Shown in pieces: positions 11,435 to 23,597 of a stretch of 64,000 nucleotides of DNA. Position 1 is the first letter of the stretch. Each line of letters starts with the position of its first letter. Made by a program: the position numbers and the translations under genes. The stretch comes from Nymphalis io (taxonomy: Eukaryota; Arthropoda; Insecta; Lepidoptera; Nymphalidae): contig NC_065888.1 of assembly GCF_905147045.1 (NCBI RefSeq), positions 2,547,001-2,611,000 on the forward strand. Reading direction: 5' to 3'. Below the pieces are notes generated by a model. The model saw only the letters and a program-made list of their open reading frames with translations. It made no database searches and was not told the origin of the DNA.

Positions 11435-11704
11435 AATAGGTGGACGAGCATATGGCCACCTGATGGTAAGTGGTCACCAACGCCCTTAGACATTGGCATT
11501 GTAAGAAATCTCAACCGTCGCTTACATAGCCAATGCGCCACCAACCTTGGGAACTAAGATTTTTTGTCCCTTGTGCCTGTAATTACACTGGCTCACCCTT
11601 CAAACCGGAACACAACAATATCAAGTACTGCTGTTTTGTGATAGAATATCTGAGGAGTGGGTGGTACCTACCCAGACGAGCTTGCTTTGTGCCCTACCAC
11701 CAGT
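11431..11704 (-). mobile_element. Short repeat family A, near full length
   Basis: Read on the minus strand it runs from actggtggtagggc through gtaggtaccacccactc, cggtttgaaggg, acaggcacaagggac and ggcgcattggctatg to accatcaggtggccat and cctattctat. No tRNA-like head is visible, so it is a SINE-like or other short non-autonomous element of unknown parent. Confidence 0.9.
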
Positions 11705-13167
11705 TAATATAAGACACCCTCAAGGCGGGCGTTATTTTGATCCCACGATAGCACAAATTTCGGGACAAATTTTAGTGCTCTTCACCTAGTGACGTAGTAA
11801 ACGCTAATAGCAATTACAAACTTATAAAAAAGTACAGGGCAAGCGTTGCTGTCATACGTCATGATACATTTGTAACTTGCTAAAATACCGCTGTATTATA
11901 TATGTTAGTTTTGTATTATAATTAATTTATAATTTCAATTATAAAACAACGTATTTAATTAATTATTTAAATTAAATTGTTTCATTCCGTCAGAATTGTA
12001 TTCTTTATCCTAAAATCACAATTGAATCGACATTCTAAATTTACCGTACCGTAGCGTACCGACAAGAATTTCTAAGATATTCGCTTGCGCTGATTTATTA
12101 TTATTATATATAATATATATATTTATTGAATTCTTACAACTATCGCACTGTTATATATTCCTAAGGTAGGCAATTTATTGTCTTTGTCATAGGTAACAGC
12201 TGCCGGATATACATATTTACGTATATGTTTTCAAGTAAATGTATAAATACGTAATACATCTACTTGGGACGGAAATCGACTTACGGAGCGGAAGGCTGCA
12301 CTGCCAACTGCGCAAACCGGGCCAGTCAAATTTTTTTTCTTAATTTTGAATAAAATATAATACTCGATCGTATTAATCGAACATTCTATTTGTCTTTTGG
12401 CTCATGACCCCGTCCCGTTTACGAAGGCAGAGCGTTCGAGAATTTCAATTTAGGAGAAGAATGTGCCGACATAACGTGTGGCCCGAGATATTTTGATAGG
12501 ACATGTTCTCCGTGAATAAATCTCTTTTAACATATTAAAAGTTTTAAACGGTTTTGTTTAATACGAGTTAAGGGAGAACCTTAATAACTGTAAGTAGGCA
12601 CTACTCGTTAAAGTACATTCCATATCAAATGCTAAGACTGATTGATTTATATTTGTAAGTCAATTTGATGTATTAATAGGTAATTTGAAAATTTTTGTTA
12701 CAATGAAAAACATCGCTTGACATAAATTGTAATAAAAATTTCTTTTTTTTATTAATTTAATTAAAAAAGTTGGTATATAAAATCATAAATCTTATTCCAA
12801 ATCATTGAAAATTCGTGTGTGATTTGTAATAATATTTAAGATCTTGGTGGATGAGACAGTAACACGGGTCCAAGCCTAGAACAGGGCAGCTAGTTTTTAA
12901 TGATTTAATTGTTACCAACATAACATTTTTTTTTTCTTTTTTATCATTGTCCTTAAAAATCAAACACAAATTTATGTCAATTTATTTATATTGTATAATT
13001 TTATATCATTATTATATTTCCAATAAATAATTATCAATGTAATATGAAATAAGCATTAATAAAGCTCTTTTAATTAATAAAACTCAAAAGGAGATTATAC
13101 ATATGTTAAAATATATAGAGAGATTATCCGATTATTTGGGATTTATAAATTTAATTTTTACTTAAAT
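11705..13167. other. AT-rich sequence; possible Helitron-like scrap
   Basis: No gene seen. Positions 12860-12896 end in gggcagctagttttt, loosely like a Helitron 3' end, but no terminal hairpin is clear. Positions 12395-12500 are GC-richer and non-repetitive. Confidence 0.5.
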
Positions 13168-13247
13168 TTACTTTTTCTACAAATTAAAAACACATAATAA
13201 TATACGATTACGATGACGATGATGTTTTTAATTTGTAGAAAAAGTAA
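13168..13247. repeat. Perfect 25-bp inverted repeat with 30-nt loop
   Basis: Arms 13168-13192 and 13223-13247 are exact reverse complements. The stem is A/T-rich with an internal ttctacaaatt core. The loop contains cgattacgatgacgatgatg. It matches no repeat family identified here and could be a small fold-back element or an expressed hairpin. Confidence 0.9.
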
Positions 13248-13518
13248 CTACTGATGTCACTATATGCATTCCGAAGTAATGGTAACTGTAGGGAATATAA
13301 GTGCTTGTTAGAGAAAACTTGAATAAAATTTATTATGATTCGATTACTGGTTTTACGACTAATCGTACGCACGTATTCGAGTGTTGTACGAACTACTCAG
13401 GGGGCTTGTTAACGAAAACGGTGATTAATCGTTTATCGTAGTTTATTAAACGAAACGGTAATAAGCCGTGGTTTCAAATGCGCGGCGATTGTTTTTATTA
13501 TAATATTTAAGTTAGTAA

Positions 13519-13672
13519 GCACGGGAGATCCCGCAGCCTCTCCGATCCGTGCTGAGTACGGCCATCGGCCATCGCAGTGGTTTTAGTGGGTAACAATCCC
13601 ACATAACCCGGTCCCCCCTCCCATGGGAGTTGGGTACCTTTCTGAAGGTTTCCACTGCGTGAAAAATAAAAG
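13519..13672 (+). mobile_element. Probable 3' UTR fragment of a non-LTR retrotransposon
   Basis: A GC-rich block reads gcagtggttttagtgggta, then acccggtcccccctccc, gttgggtacctttctgaag and ccactgcgtgaaaaataaa. The ttttagtgggta segment also occurs in the 3' tail of the R1-clade element at about 39746, so an R1-like 3' end is likely. No coding part is present. Confidence 0.55.
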
Positions 13673-13683
13673 TTGAGTTACAA

Positions 13684-13796
13684 ATGGAAACCAACCATCC
13701 TTTACATCGCCAATGTACCAACAATGCTGTCACTTATATATGTAACACGGCCAGTGTTCAAACCAGAACACAACAATACAAAGTATTGTGTTTTAA
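13684..13796 (-). mobile_element. Short repeat family A, diverged fragment
   Basis: aaccatcctttacatcgccaa, then aaaccagaacacaacaata and aaagtattgtgtttt follow the middle of family A on the minus strand. Confidence 0.55.
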
Positions 13797-15011
13797 ACAT
13801 GCATATTACATTACATTGTAATTTTCATGTGTAATTTTCGTAAGTGATTGATACAAGATTTCGAAAATAATCAATTATAATTTGCTTAAATGTGAGTAAT
13901 TTAGTTTGATTTTCTACACATTTCTAAATTTAAAATGTTATAGAGAAATCCTTTTTAAAGCTCAGTCGAGGGAAAAATTCTTGAATTTTAATATATTGAC
14001 TTCGTATCGAGTGTACAGTTATGTCTTTAAGGAGAGTCCTGTGGAATTTTCAATTTGATCACGGTATGCGACCACACCGAAGGAAAGGCTGAGATCTGCA
14101 TTTGGGAACAAGCCACGAAATGGGTAAGAATTCAATTTGGAACAGATATTTTGTGTAAAGGTCAAGCTTAATAGTTAAATCTCTTTCACACGAATGAGAT
14201 ATTCAGTACACATAATACAAAAAATTTACAAGACTATGTGATAATATCGTATTTGATATTTATTTAATCTTGTACAATGATTTAAAAGTAAGATTTTACT
14301 TGAATAAAGTATGATATATCTTCATTCACAATAAATGCGTTTTTTCATATTTTTCGGTCATGCTTCATCAATCATTCATCATTATTATTGAAAATATGAA
14401 CTAGTACACTAGTATGCGTCATTATGATTCATTTTCTCTACTATCCTTAGTAGTCTTCTGATTCGTAAAGCAACCTAATGTTATCTTCTGAATTATGCCT
14501 AAAAGGCAATTCTATTACCGAAGAATATAGTACTGATGCTATATAGCGTATGTTTTGTGAATAGAAAATAATATATAAAAATATAATTTACATGTAAAGA
14601 TAAGCCTGTTTTCATAAGCCATATCATTCATCCATCGCATTCATTACGACAATAAACTCCCAAATGTATTTACAAGGGATCACTTCATGAATAAATTTCG
14701 TCAACGAAAAGTTCGGTGCGTGAAATAGCGGTGGCAACTTAGACAAAGCTTAAATAAACATTTATGAGCTCCTCTTCGCTTTTAGTTAATTTCAATTCTT
14801 GCATTTTTTATTCCATAATTTTTATAAAAGAAAATATATGATAAATTGAAAAACTTATCCGTCAAGAGACACCCGGTACTGGTACATTTACCGGGTGTCT
14901 GTAATCTTCATTAAAATTGATAGTTATTGATAGAATTTATAATTAAATAAACTAATAAATAAATATTGTAAAATAAAAAATAAAAAAAAAAACTTTGTGA
15001 AAAAATAAATA
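13797..15011. other. AT-rich sequence with one small hairpin
   Basis: No gene seen. A perfect 12-bp inverted repeat with a 10-nt loop sits at 14867-14878 and 14889-14900 (arm agacacccggta). Confidence 0.6.
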
Positions 15012-15247
15012 TACTAGCTAGCTACCTAGTCTCGGCTTCGTACGCGTAGAATAAAGGTCCAACATAAAACCTTTATATCGTATAAATATAACTCTAAATA
15101 ACTTCCAATCAGCATGATTATACATCTAAAGCTCATGAATCAATCCGTCCATTGATAAAAACCGTATGAAAATCCGTTCGGTACTTTTTGAGTTTATCGC
15201 GTTCAAATCGACAGACGCAGCGGGGGACTTCGTTTGATATGTAGTGA
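15012..15247 (-). mobile_element. Helitron-like non-autonomous element fragment
   Basis: It begins with actagctagctacctagtc followed by ctcggcttcgtacgcg, the reverse of the usual gcgaagccg-ctagt Helitron 3' end. It ends in cagacgcagcgggggactt and atatgtagtgaac, a string common in lepidopteran non-autonomous elements. Assignment rests on remembered style. Confidence 0.5.
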
Positions 15248-15292
15248 ACAGTAAAATATTAAACCTCGAAATAGAATGAAGTTTACAAAGGA

Positions 15293-15540
15293 TTTTTTTT
15301 TTCACACACGGCCATCTGATCCCAAATTAAGCTTATACAAAGCTTGTGCTATGGAGACTAGACTGATATACAACATATACTACTTTTCTTATGTAAATAC
15401 ATACTTATGTAGATAATTACACCCAGGCTCAGGACAAACAGACATGTTCATGCACAAAAATGTCTGTCCTGGGTGGGAATCGAACCCACGACCTTCGGCG
15501 TGAAAGGCAGGTATCTACCAACCACGCCAACCGGCTCGTC
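15293..15540 (-). mobile_element. tRNA-derived SINE family D, near full length
   Basis: On the minus strand the copy starts at about 15540 with a tRNA-like head (ggcgtggttggtag, ctttcac loop, ggttcgattcc B box). It continues through a body with tgtctgtttgtcctgagcc and ends with atttgggatcagatggcc, gtgtgtgaa and a poly-A run at 15293-15302. This copy joins the head seen at 7.8 kb to the tail seen at 59.7 kb, so it defines the family. Confidence 0.85.
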
Positions 15541-16339
15541 ATTTCAGCAATATTGGATGGATTTCAGCAATAGTGTTTATAACAAACATTTGTATGTTGC
15601 CAATCGAAAATATTAGTGGGGATATATATACATTTCAAATTAGAAGTGAAAAATATTTTCTAATTTTTTTCATAACTTATGAACTGTCGCTAAAAAAATA
15701 CAACAGGAGTAGCGATAGTAAAATAGAAATCGTTATCGTATATATTGTTAGATATTTGTAATTTATTCTTCAAAAACAAGTAATTACTAAGTTTCTTGCT
15801 GGGTTTCTTAGTAGATTCCAAATCGTTTGTTGCTTTACGTTTATTTTTTTGTTAGTTTATTTGATGTATATTTCGATATGATTTAAATTTACCAATTTTT
15901 TTCTATCAATCGTATGTTTGTATTTTTTTTTAATTTTGCTTACGTTTGTCAATTCTACAACGGGTTTACATCACATAAAACCAGGTTTTCACAATTCGCA
16001 GTTTATTAACGCTATAAACATAAGTGAGCAGATAATACAAAAAACATGACAAGGCAGATTTTTTTTCATGGTTTTATATTATCTGTACACATATATATAC
16101 ATAAAGTTACATATTCATGGTAAATATACAATTATTACAATATCATCGTTTTATTTACAGAAAAAAAAATCCTCCTTTTGAAAGGAGGTATTTAACTTAT
16201 GTATTACAATACATAATACGATGTTCTTATATATACTGGTATTGTTAAGCGGAATAGTGTTTGTTTTGTTTTTAGCTCGCTAATCTCAGATCTCAGTGTT
16301 AGATAGCCCGCTGAAGCCTAGCAGAAGCAGAGCAACTAC
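15541..16339. other. AT-rich sequence without recognised features
   Basis: No gene seen. A small cctccttttgaaaggagg inverted repeat lies at about 16169-16187. Confidence 0.6.
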
Positions 16340-16526
16340 GCGGAGCAGCTAATAAGGAATATAAGGAGGTCCTGAGTTCAATTCCTAGGTTGCCATCGGA
16401 TTATGAGAGTGAGGGAAGAGAAAGTGCACCTATCTTTGTGCACACGCCTGAGCACTATAATATCTCCTGCGTAGTAGGCAAATCTCTCTTGAGATTGACC
16501 GCCGTGGCCGAAATCGGACGTTAATA
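16340..16526 (+). mobile_element. SINE family B, internally deleted
   Basis: ggaggtcctgagttcaattc is the B-box region. The copy then jumps to catcggattatgagagtgag and runs through tttgtgcacacgcc, tatctcctgcgtagt and cgccgtggccgaaatcgg. Confidence 0.75.
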
Positions 16527-17448
16527 TTATAATAAACAATATAATAAATTCGCTATATGAACGAATAGCCTCTGTTCTATGAAGTAATTAGCGCTACAAA
16601 AATTCACAAAAATGATCTTTTCATTTCCAATTAAAATATATTACGAAAGCAATGAAAAGCAAAACAAAATATCTTTTATATATATATATAATTTATATAC
16701 ATATGTTGGAACTAAGCTAAATCTGTCTAAGTTTTATCCACGTACAGACAAAATAGTCTAGTGACACGTTACGGATAGAACGGAGGTAATTAAAAACGTG
16801 ACCGTCGTCACTTGTCGTGGACAACCGTAGGGTTTTATCTTCTTTGCACACCACTCGTTTCAAAACAAACTTTTTCGCTTCGTTTAGAATTTCGAAAGGA
16901 TTATTATATAAATAATAATTTATAGTAATATGCTATTTTTCTACTGAGTAAGCCGTAAGTTCCGGCTTAACTTATTTTATTTATCGAGTATCCTCGCTAT
17001 GTTTAAGCATAGACAAAACTAGAAGTTGCTATTATCGTGGAATGGAAGCGTCGAAATCACGTCATCGACTCGATAGCAAACGCTACTGAAACCGCAACAC
17101 TAAATTATAATAATAGTGGACATGGATCGATAAGCTTGCTCAGCAATGATATTTAGCTTACTGCTTTATATCATAATAACTCTTTAAAAGCTGAAGATGA
17201 AGAATTAAAACAAATACTTGGGTAGTCCTTACGAGACTCTAGACTTGAAGGTATCCATATTGTATCGTGTCGTACGTGTCTTAAATACGTCAATTACGTA
17301 CGGGTGCAGATCTTATCGATGCCTAGCAGTTCTGTGGTGAAAAGGTGACGGTTGAACCAAATTAAATAGTTCCTGAGCACACTCTCCGAAATATATCTTG
17401 TAAATAAAACTATTATTATTCCTATTAGCGGAGATAAATTTAGGTGTT
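16527..17448. other. AT-rich sequence with moderately GC-richer patches
   Basis: Positions 16760-16870 and 16950-17110 are less AT-rich and non-repetitive, with a taagccg...cggctta hairpin near 16950. No coding frame is supported. Confidence 0.45.
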
Positions 17449-17663
17449 ACTACTTTGTGCAAGCCCATCTGGATAGGTACGATCAACTCATCAGATATTC
17501 TACCGCCAACAACAGTATGTATTGTTGCTGTGTTGTACACAAGGGACAATAACATCTTTGTTCCCAAAGATAACTTTGGTATAATATATAAATTTGGTAG
17601 TATAAACTTACAGTGTCAATGTTTAAAGGAAGTGGTGATGTAACATCATCATGAAACCCACGA
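17449..17663 (+). mobile_element. Short repeat family A, diverged
   Basis: tttgtgcaagcccatctgg, actcatcagatattctaccg, acacaagggacaataacat and acagtgtcaatg with agtggtgatg follow the family in order, with a deletion around the cggtttgaag box. Confidence 0.7.
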
Positions 17664-18825
17664 AACAGCGACTCCAGCCAGTCAATTATGAAAGAAATAT
17701 TATCGTGGACATACTTGTACTTTAAAAATGAACTAAGTATTGTGTCAAACTAAATCAGATATTATGATAACAATGTGTTATAATCAGATTAGTATGGGAG
17801 GATTTAAAATGTATTATAATAACAAATCACGAATGTACTTAATTTCGTTCAAAAGCACGTGACACGAAAAAGTATTATTACCTTAAAAATGTATCTTTCT
17901 GTTTTATTAAAATAATTAACATATTAATTATAATTTTCTTAATTAAGAGTTACCGTCTCGTCAACAATTTCGTGTATAATATTATAATTACAACTGAATA
18001 TTGAATTTATATTTTCAACGACATTAATTATTACTCAAAAAACGAAATTTTGTTTATATCCAATTACTGTTATAATTAGAACTATTGATCTGTTAAATTA
18101 TGTTTATTTATAAATGATGTAATTACATAAAGTACTAGTCTTCTCCCGAAGATTCTACCCTCGTCTTAGGGAATGTGTAAAAAAGTAGCTTACGTTCGCC
18201 CTTAGGGTTCAAGCTTGCTTCATACCAATTCTCATTAAAATCGATTGAGTGGTTAAGCCGTGAAGCGTAAGCAACTATCTTACTTTTGCAGTTATCATAT
18301 TAGTGTACATAAATAATATATATCGTGCAAATGATTTTGTGTATTGACCTTAATAAAAGACTGAAGTTTTACCAATTCGAAATTAATTTTATAAATTACT
18401 ACGGCATTGTTAATTTATTTGCATCAACACCGCCAAGCGACATTAGAGAGGTGATTATCGACTCGCTGAATGGAAAGAGAATTCAGCAACCTCTCGGGAC
18501 CATCTACGAAATTAACTGTAGTTGTTTGATCGTTAGAGTTATATAAAGATAAGCCTTTTTGAAGTGAAAATTTCTTTAGGCGCGTTGCGCAGGCTTATCG
18601 TAGGGGATAAACTCATGGCTTCGCGTCACCGACATGCTAATGTAAACATAATGAAAGATTGAATTCATTCATTGGTTCGTGTAACGATTAATCGGCCTAA
18701 AGGTCTGAAATACTACGATTATTCGATTGGACCGAGTTCGATTCCGACCTGAAAACATCAAGTTTCAAAATTATTGAATGACATTTGGAAAAATATTTTT
18801 TTTTAATTAATATTTTTGAAGTGAA
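17664..18825. other. AT-rich sequence without recognised features
   Basis: No gene or repeat recognised. Positions 18430-18640 are slightly GC-richer. Confidence 0.55.
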
Positions 18826-18937
18826 AACTTGTTTGCGCACACGCTTGTGCACTATAATATCTCCTGCGTAGTAGGCTAATTTCTCTTGATATTGGCCGCC
18901 GTGTCAGAAATCGGTCTGGAGGACATTAATATTAATA
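18826..18937 (+). mobile_element. SINE family B, 3' fragment
   Basis: tttgcgcacacgcttgtgca, ctcctgcgtagtaggcta and ttggccgccgtgtcagaaat to ctggaggacatta match the family B end. Confidence 0.8.
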
Positions 18938-20594
18938 TAATGAAATCGTTGAAAGTACAAATAATTTAAGTGTATTTTAACTATTACTTATTTAAATTAA
19001 AGTGTATTATTACAATATTTTGTACCTACTACTTGGAGTGCCAGTAGATGTGGAAATTGGACAAATATATTTAACATTTTCAAGGTTTAACTTTTATCGG
19101 AAGTCCTATTTTTTTTTAAATAAAGCTCAAAATTAATTTTGTTATGTTGCAACAATGTAATAAAAATTGCCAACTTTATAATAAAATATTTTCATATTTT
19201 TATTATAAAATTAACATTCCAGATTATTTAAGAAGAATTTAAAAAAAGTAACCATATTGTCTTTATGAAACAAATTGCTCTCACTAACATGAATCATATT
19301 GTTTTATTAACCACTATCCTTCTTATAATAGCTTATAGCTCGAGGGGAAAGCTTTAAATCGACCTCTCACTTTAGAGGCAGACTTTAAGCGGGAATAAGG
19401 CATTAAAAGCAACAGACTAACGCAAAATATGTTGTTATGAAGCGCCGAGGCGCAAAACTATTTTCCGGATTATTTGTGTAACTCCGAGGCTTTCCTCGAA
19501 GTTGTGAAGAAAAATAATCGCAGCTTGAAATTTTAAAAGTCGCTCATTCCACTCAGATACAGTAGTTACATCTTAAATACTTTGCTACAGAAAAATGCAA
19601 TATATAATCTAAGATTAAGGTGAACATTTTTATAAAAACTTTCAAGTTATTGCTTATGCAATAAATCAATTAACACATAAAGTGGAGATGCAAGACAATA
19701 GTAGAGACATTAATAAAAATGCCATCTTTGTTCATCAACAAGATACAGTGAACTGATCGCTAAGATGTTTACACTTCAATCGATTCTTAAAAAGTATATA
19801 AATAATTTTTAGCATAATAAAGACTTTAATATGTAAACTTTTTTTTGTTCTCGTACAAAAATATAAGTGAAAAACTTTATAAGAATATATTTTGAAAAAA
19901 TGATAGAGCTAATCCGGAGAGCGAATAGTCGCTATGTTAGTAAACTTAACTAATATTATAAATACGAAAGTGAGTTTGCTTGTAACGTTTTCACGTCTTA
20001 AATACTCATCATGATGTTTGAATACAAATTTTCAATACATAAAATAATATAACACTTAACTCCATCCCTCATTATATTATATTATGAGCAGTAACTGAGT
20101 TAATATATTAATAAGAAAAATTAAAATGGCTTATGACATCTTCATTAAATTAAACAAATACAAAAACATCAAAGCAAAACTGCAAAATACAGTAAAACAT
20201 TTTAAATATATTAAATTTACCTTCTCATTCCTTATTAAACCATCAAATCACGAAATGCGCTTTACAAATATTTTCAAAAACATTTATGTCTCCGAGTATA
20301 AAAATATTATTTACAATTTCAGAAGGAGACTTATATCCTTTGTTTTTGAAATGAATCACGAACTGGAAAACGATTCTTATTTTATTTATTTACGTTCACG
20401 ATAATCAAACTTGTACGATCCTTCGACTAGAAATGAGAAAGCATTTTAAAATGTTATGTTTATGAAAAGTACCTAATTATATTAGACTAGCGATACGCCG
20501 TGACTTGGACAGGCATTAGATATTTTTTTATATATTATTCAATTATATATATTTATATAAAAAAGTACTGATCAATCCCAAGCGAGACTGAATA
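18938..20594. other. AT-rich sequence with a GC-richer patch and a small repeat scrap
   Basis: Positions 19340-19550 are GC-richer and non-repetitive (gaagcgccgaggcgc), candidate conserved non-coding DNA. Positions 19949-20020 (family E) begin taatattataaatacgaaag and continue tcacgtc, like the start of a common lepidopteran non-autonomous element. A 92-codon AT-rich frame at 20126-20404 shows no protein features. Confidence 0.45.
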
Positions 20595-20768
20595 AGACAT
20601 ATTATTATAATGCACAAGTATGTGCGCACAGGTTTATTCACTCACTCTCAAATTAAGATACGAACGGAAATAGATTTATTAACATAAAAACCAATAACTT
20701 TTGTTAGGCTCGGGGTTTGAACCCTGGAATCTGCAGCATTATTGCTTAGACCACTAGATAACGCCGTC
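20595..20768 (-). mobile_element. SINE family B, diverged
   Basis: On the minus strand a tRNA-like head (ctagtggtctaagc, B box gggttcaaaccc) is followed by aaaagttattggtttttatg and then, after a deletion, gagagtgagtgaat and gtgcgcacatacttgtgca. Confidence 0.75.
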
Positions 20769-21589
20769 AAGGTTTTATTTTTCAAATATCACGAGTTTTA
20801 TCTATTATATCCATATCAGTGTGTAAACTAGTAATTTTACTTTATATAAATCAGATATCAATGATGAAAGTATTTTCATATTCAAACATTTGACGTATAA
20901 ATATTGAATGCATGAATCATCTATTTTGTGAAGGATTCTCTATTTAATGTGGATAGGTACTCTTTACGCTTTCGACTTTTTATATGCTAATACGTGGAAC
21001 GGTTTTTAACGTATCGCAAAATACATATATTCAGTGTTGATAAGCAATATTACATCCAATGTCCATAATTCCAATGTCTATATATATATAGTTTCGTAAT
21101 CAACTGTTTTATTTAATGTATTAATTTATTTAATAATTCTTGGTAATGATAATGATTATTGATTGAAATTAAATATTAAATTGCCCGGGTTTGAACAAAA
21201 AAAATTATGATTTTGGTAATAACAATATTATTACGAACACGTATTTATTAATACTAAGATGTTAAATAAATATTAAATATAGAATTTTTACAAACATAAA
21301 AAACATGCGCCATGGTATTGTAATAAAACCAATTTTAATTGTTAAATTTTATAAAAAATTTAACAATTTTTTTATATAGCATGGCTTCTCTTGAACTTTT
21401 GTTTTTCTTTTTCTTTTGTTTTAACTTGTGTTTGTCTTATCTTTTTTCCTTGTGAGTGTGCAATAAAGTTGTTTAATAATAATAATAATAATAATAACAA
21501 TTAAGCCCCTTTTTGATAAAAGTATGGATTTACACTTTTGCCACTAGACCGAGATGGCTTAAAGAGATTTAATTCTGAAATGCATTCGT
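20769..21589. other. AT-rich sequence with a 14-bp hairpin and an AAT repeat
   Basis: No gene seen. An inverted repeat aattgttaaatttt lies at 21337-21350 and 21355-21368. An (AAT)n run lies at about 21474-21495. Confidence 0.6.
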
Positions 21590-22800
21590 AGAAATCTCTC
21601 ATTCTGTCGCCGCACCATGTCAAGAGGGCAATAAATAAAATAGCTCCCCTTTTCCTCTTTTACATAAAAACGCGTCCCACCAGCAATCTGCATGTTTATG
21701 AGTAAATATTCTATAAACAAGTCGGGAGGCAATACGACTCATGGTATATGTATGTTGGAGCAATATTTTGAATTGCATGCAAATAAGATAACAACGATAA
21801 ATATTCGCATTGTTTCTACATTTTCCTTCTTTCAGTTTCCTTTTGAATCGTTTCATGAGTTCATCGAACTCACTATTTTCACAATACAGCGTTTTATGTT
21901 AAAAATTCTGAAATATTTTATAGCAAGTATAACTTTAATTCGACGCAATGTTCCTGCGTTATCCGCTAGGGAAGGATGGTTCATCAGATATGTCCAAACA
22001 AAACGGCTCATTGACTTTCTGATTAATTGCGAGTAAAGCCGCAGTGACATTCTGACGAAGAAAAATATGCAGGAGTTTTCTAATTGGTTTCGTCAAAGAA
22101 TAAAGAAAATATTTTGAATTTTTGTTACGCAGTTATATAAAAATTCGACAAAAGCAAGTTAATTACAACATTTGCATAAGGAATCTGTACAATGTATCAT
22201 GGAATGTATTATCAGTGGTATCACGTAGATACTTGCTTGGTTATTTATTTAAATTACCCGAGTGTGTCGTGTTTCACATAGGCGTAAGTAGGGATTTTGT
22301 AAAAAGGTGGTAATAAGGTATGCAAGCCCTTTTTCCTTTGTCGGCCACTTGCTTACAACGTGAGCGGAATCTTCACGAGTCGGCGCGAGATTTCTTGACT
22401 CGCATACGAGGAATACCTTCGGAGCCATATTAAACGAATTCGCAAGTATACATGCGTACGTTCTAAAAGCATTTGTCGTATACCTTTGTTTATGATGTTA
22501 CTTCGCTCGTAATTCAAATTGAGTGAGGGTGATGTATGAATTCTCGAAATTATACGAGGCTTATTATAGAGAGTCAAATTTGTATCATAGCGTAAAGGTA
22601 AGGGCGGCCGTACACGGGCGGGGTCGAATGGCCGCATCATTGTGCGGACCAGCCGCGGGCGCGCGATTACAATGCCAGCGCTGTGACATTTTCGCTAATG
22701 GTTTCAGGGGTAGGCACAATAAAACGACAATACGACGCGAGATAAGGTGGCAAGTGAAAATTTTACAGCGAGATTAATTTAATTCCGCCAGGCGCGTTGT
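21590..22800. promoter_or_regulatory. GC-elevated unique region, candidate conserved non-coding cluster
   Basis: Over about 1.2 kb stops are rarer on both strands, and base composition is higher in GC than its neighbours. It peaks at 22600-22690 with gggcggggtcgaatggccgc and agccgcgggcgcgcg. Overlapping frames of 60-114 codons on both strands show no recognisable domain and no splice pattern, which fits low AT content better than coding. It lies on the downstream side of the candidate exon at 29.7 kb, so it could be an intronic enhancer; inference only. Confidence 0.3.
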
Positions 22801-23536
22801 ACACTCTGCAGAGCTAGGCAACTTTTTCAATGAATATATTCCCTAAATCCTGTGAAATCAATGTAAAAAAATGGTAAATCAAAAATTCAAATTAGTTAAA
22901 AAAATCCATATCATATCCATCCATCTTATTACCATAAATAACTTTTCGGGGTTAGAATAAAAAACGATTTTTGTAAGGACGAAGCTAACATGCGTGTTTT
23001 AAGCGATCTGATGTTTTGACCGTGGACTGTTTTTCAATGAGAACTTCAAGCAGCCAGCGCTTTGAGTTCTGAAAGGGTTCATCCATGTTACTCTGCCGCT
23101 TTTATATTTTTATCAACGTCGAATGAATCGCTTTAAAAATGGCTAAATATTCATTTGCAAATGTCTCGTTCAACGTATTGTATCTATTCAGATATTTTTA
23201 TTTTTTACTTAAAGTAAACAATACAAACGTTTTTCATAAAATCTTTCTACAAAAATGTTGAATGTTTTCAAAAGTTGTTTTTAGTTCTTAATTTAAATTA
23301 TTTACTCTAAATATATTTAACACAATAAATATCCTGACACTTAAATTTTTTATGTTCTTTTCTGATTATTATATAACAGCGCTCATGTAAAACCGAATAA
23401 GGTTATTGTTGCGTTGAATATAACTATAACCAATATCGTTTGTGTAATAAATAATTAAATTAAATACTTAATATTGTATAGACAAGATTTCTTTCATGTT
23501 ATTTGACTAATGTTTATTTAAAATATATTTATATTT
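22801..23536. other. AT-rich sequence without recognised features
   Basis: Nothing gene-like or repeat-like recognised. Confidence 0.6.
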
Positions 23537-23597
23537 TTAGATTTCGTTAATCCGTAGAAATACTAGATCGTATATAGGATCACTTTCATGTCTGCCT
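23537..23597 (+). repeat. Left half of an older repeat split by the RTE insertion
   Basis: tagatttcgttaatccg and ggatcacttt align with tagatttcgtaaatccg and gacatcactc of the uninterrupted relative at 27700-27825. The other half continues at 26890. The last nine bases (TGTCTGCCT) are the target-site duplication. Confidence 0.65.

Noticed and set aside
16169..16187. Terminator-like hairpin cctccttttgaaaggagg
   Set aside because: Bacterial-type terminators do not apply in this eukaryotic context, and the stem is short.
20126..20404. 92-codon plus-strand frame
   Set aside because: Lys/Ile/Phe-rich composition mirrors the AT-rich DNA. There is no domain, splice context or conservation signal.
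21692..22036. 114-codon plus-strand frame
   Set aside because: Frames on the opposite strand are open over the same bases, the product has no recognisable domain, and lower AT content explains the openness.
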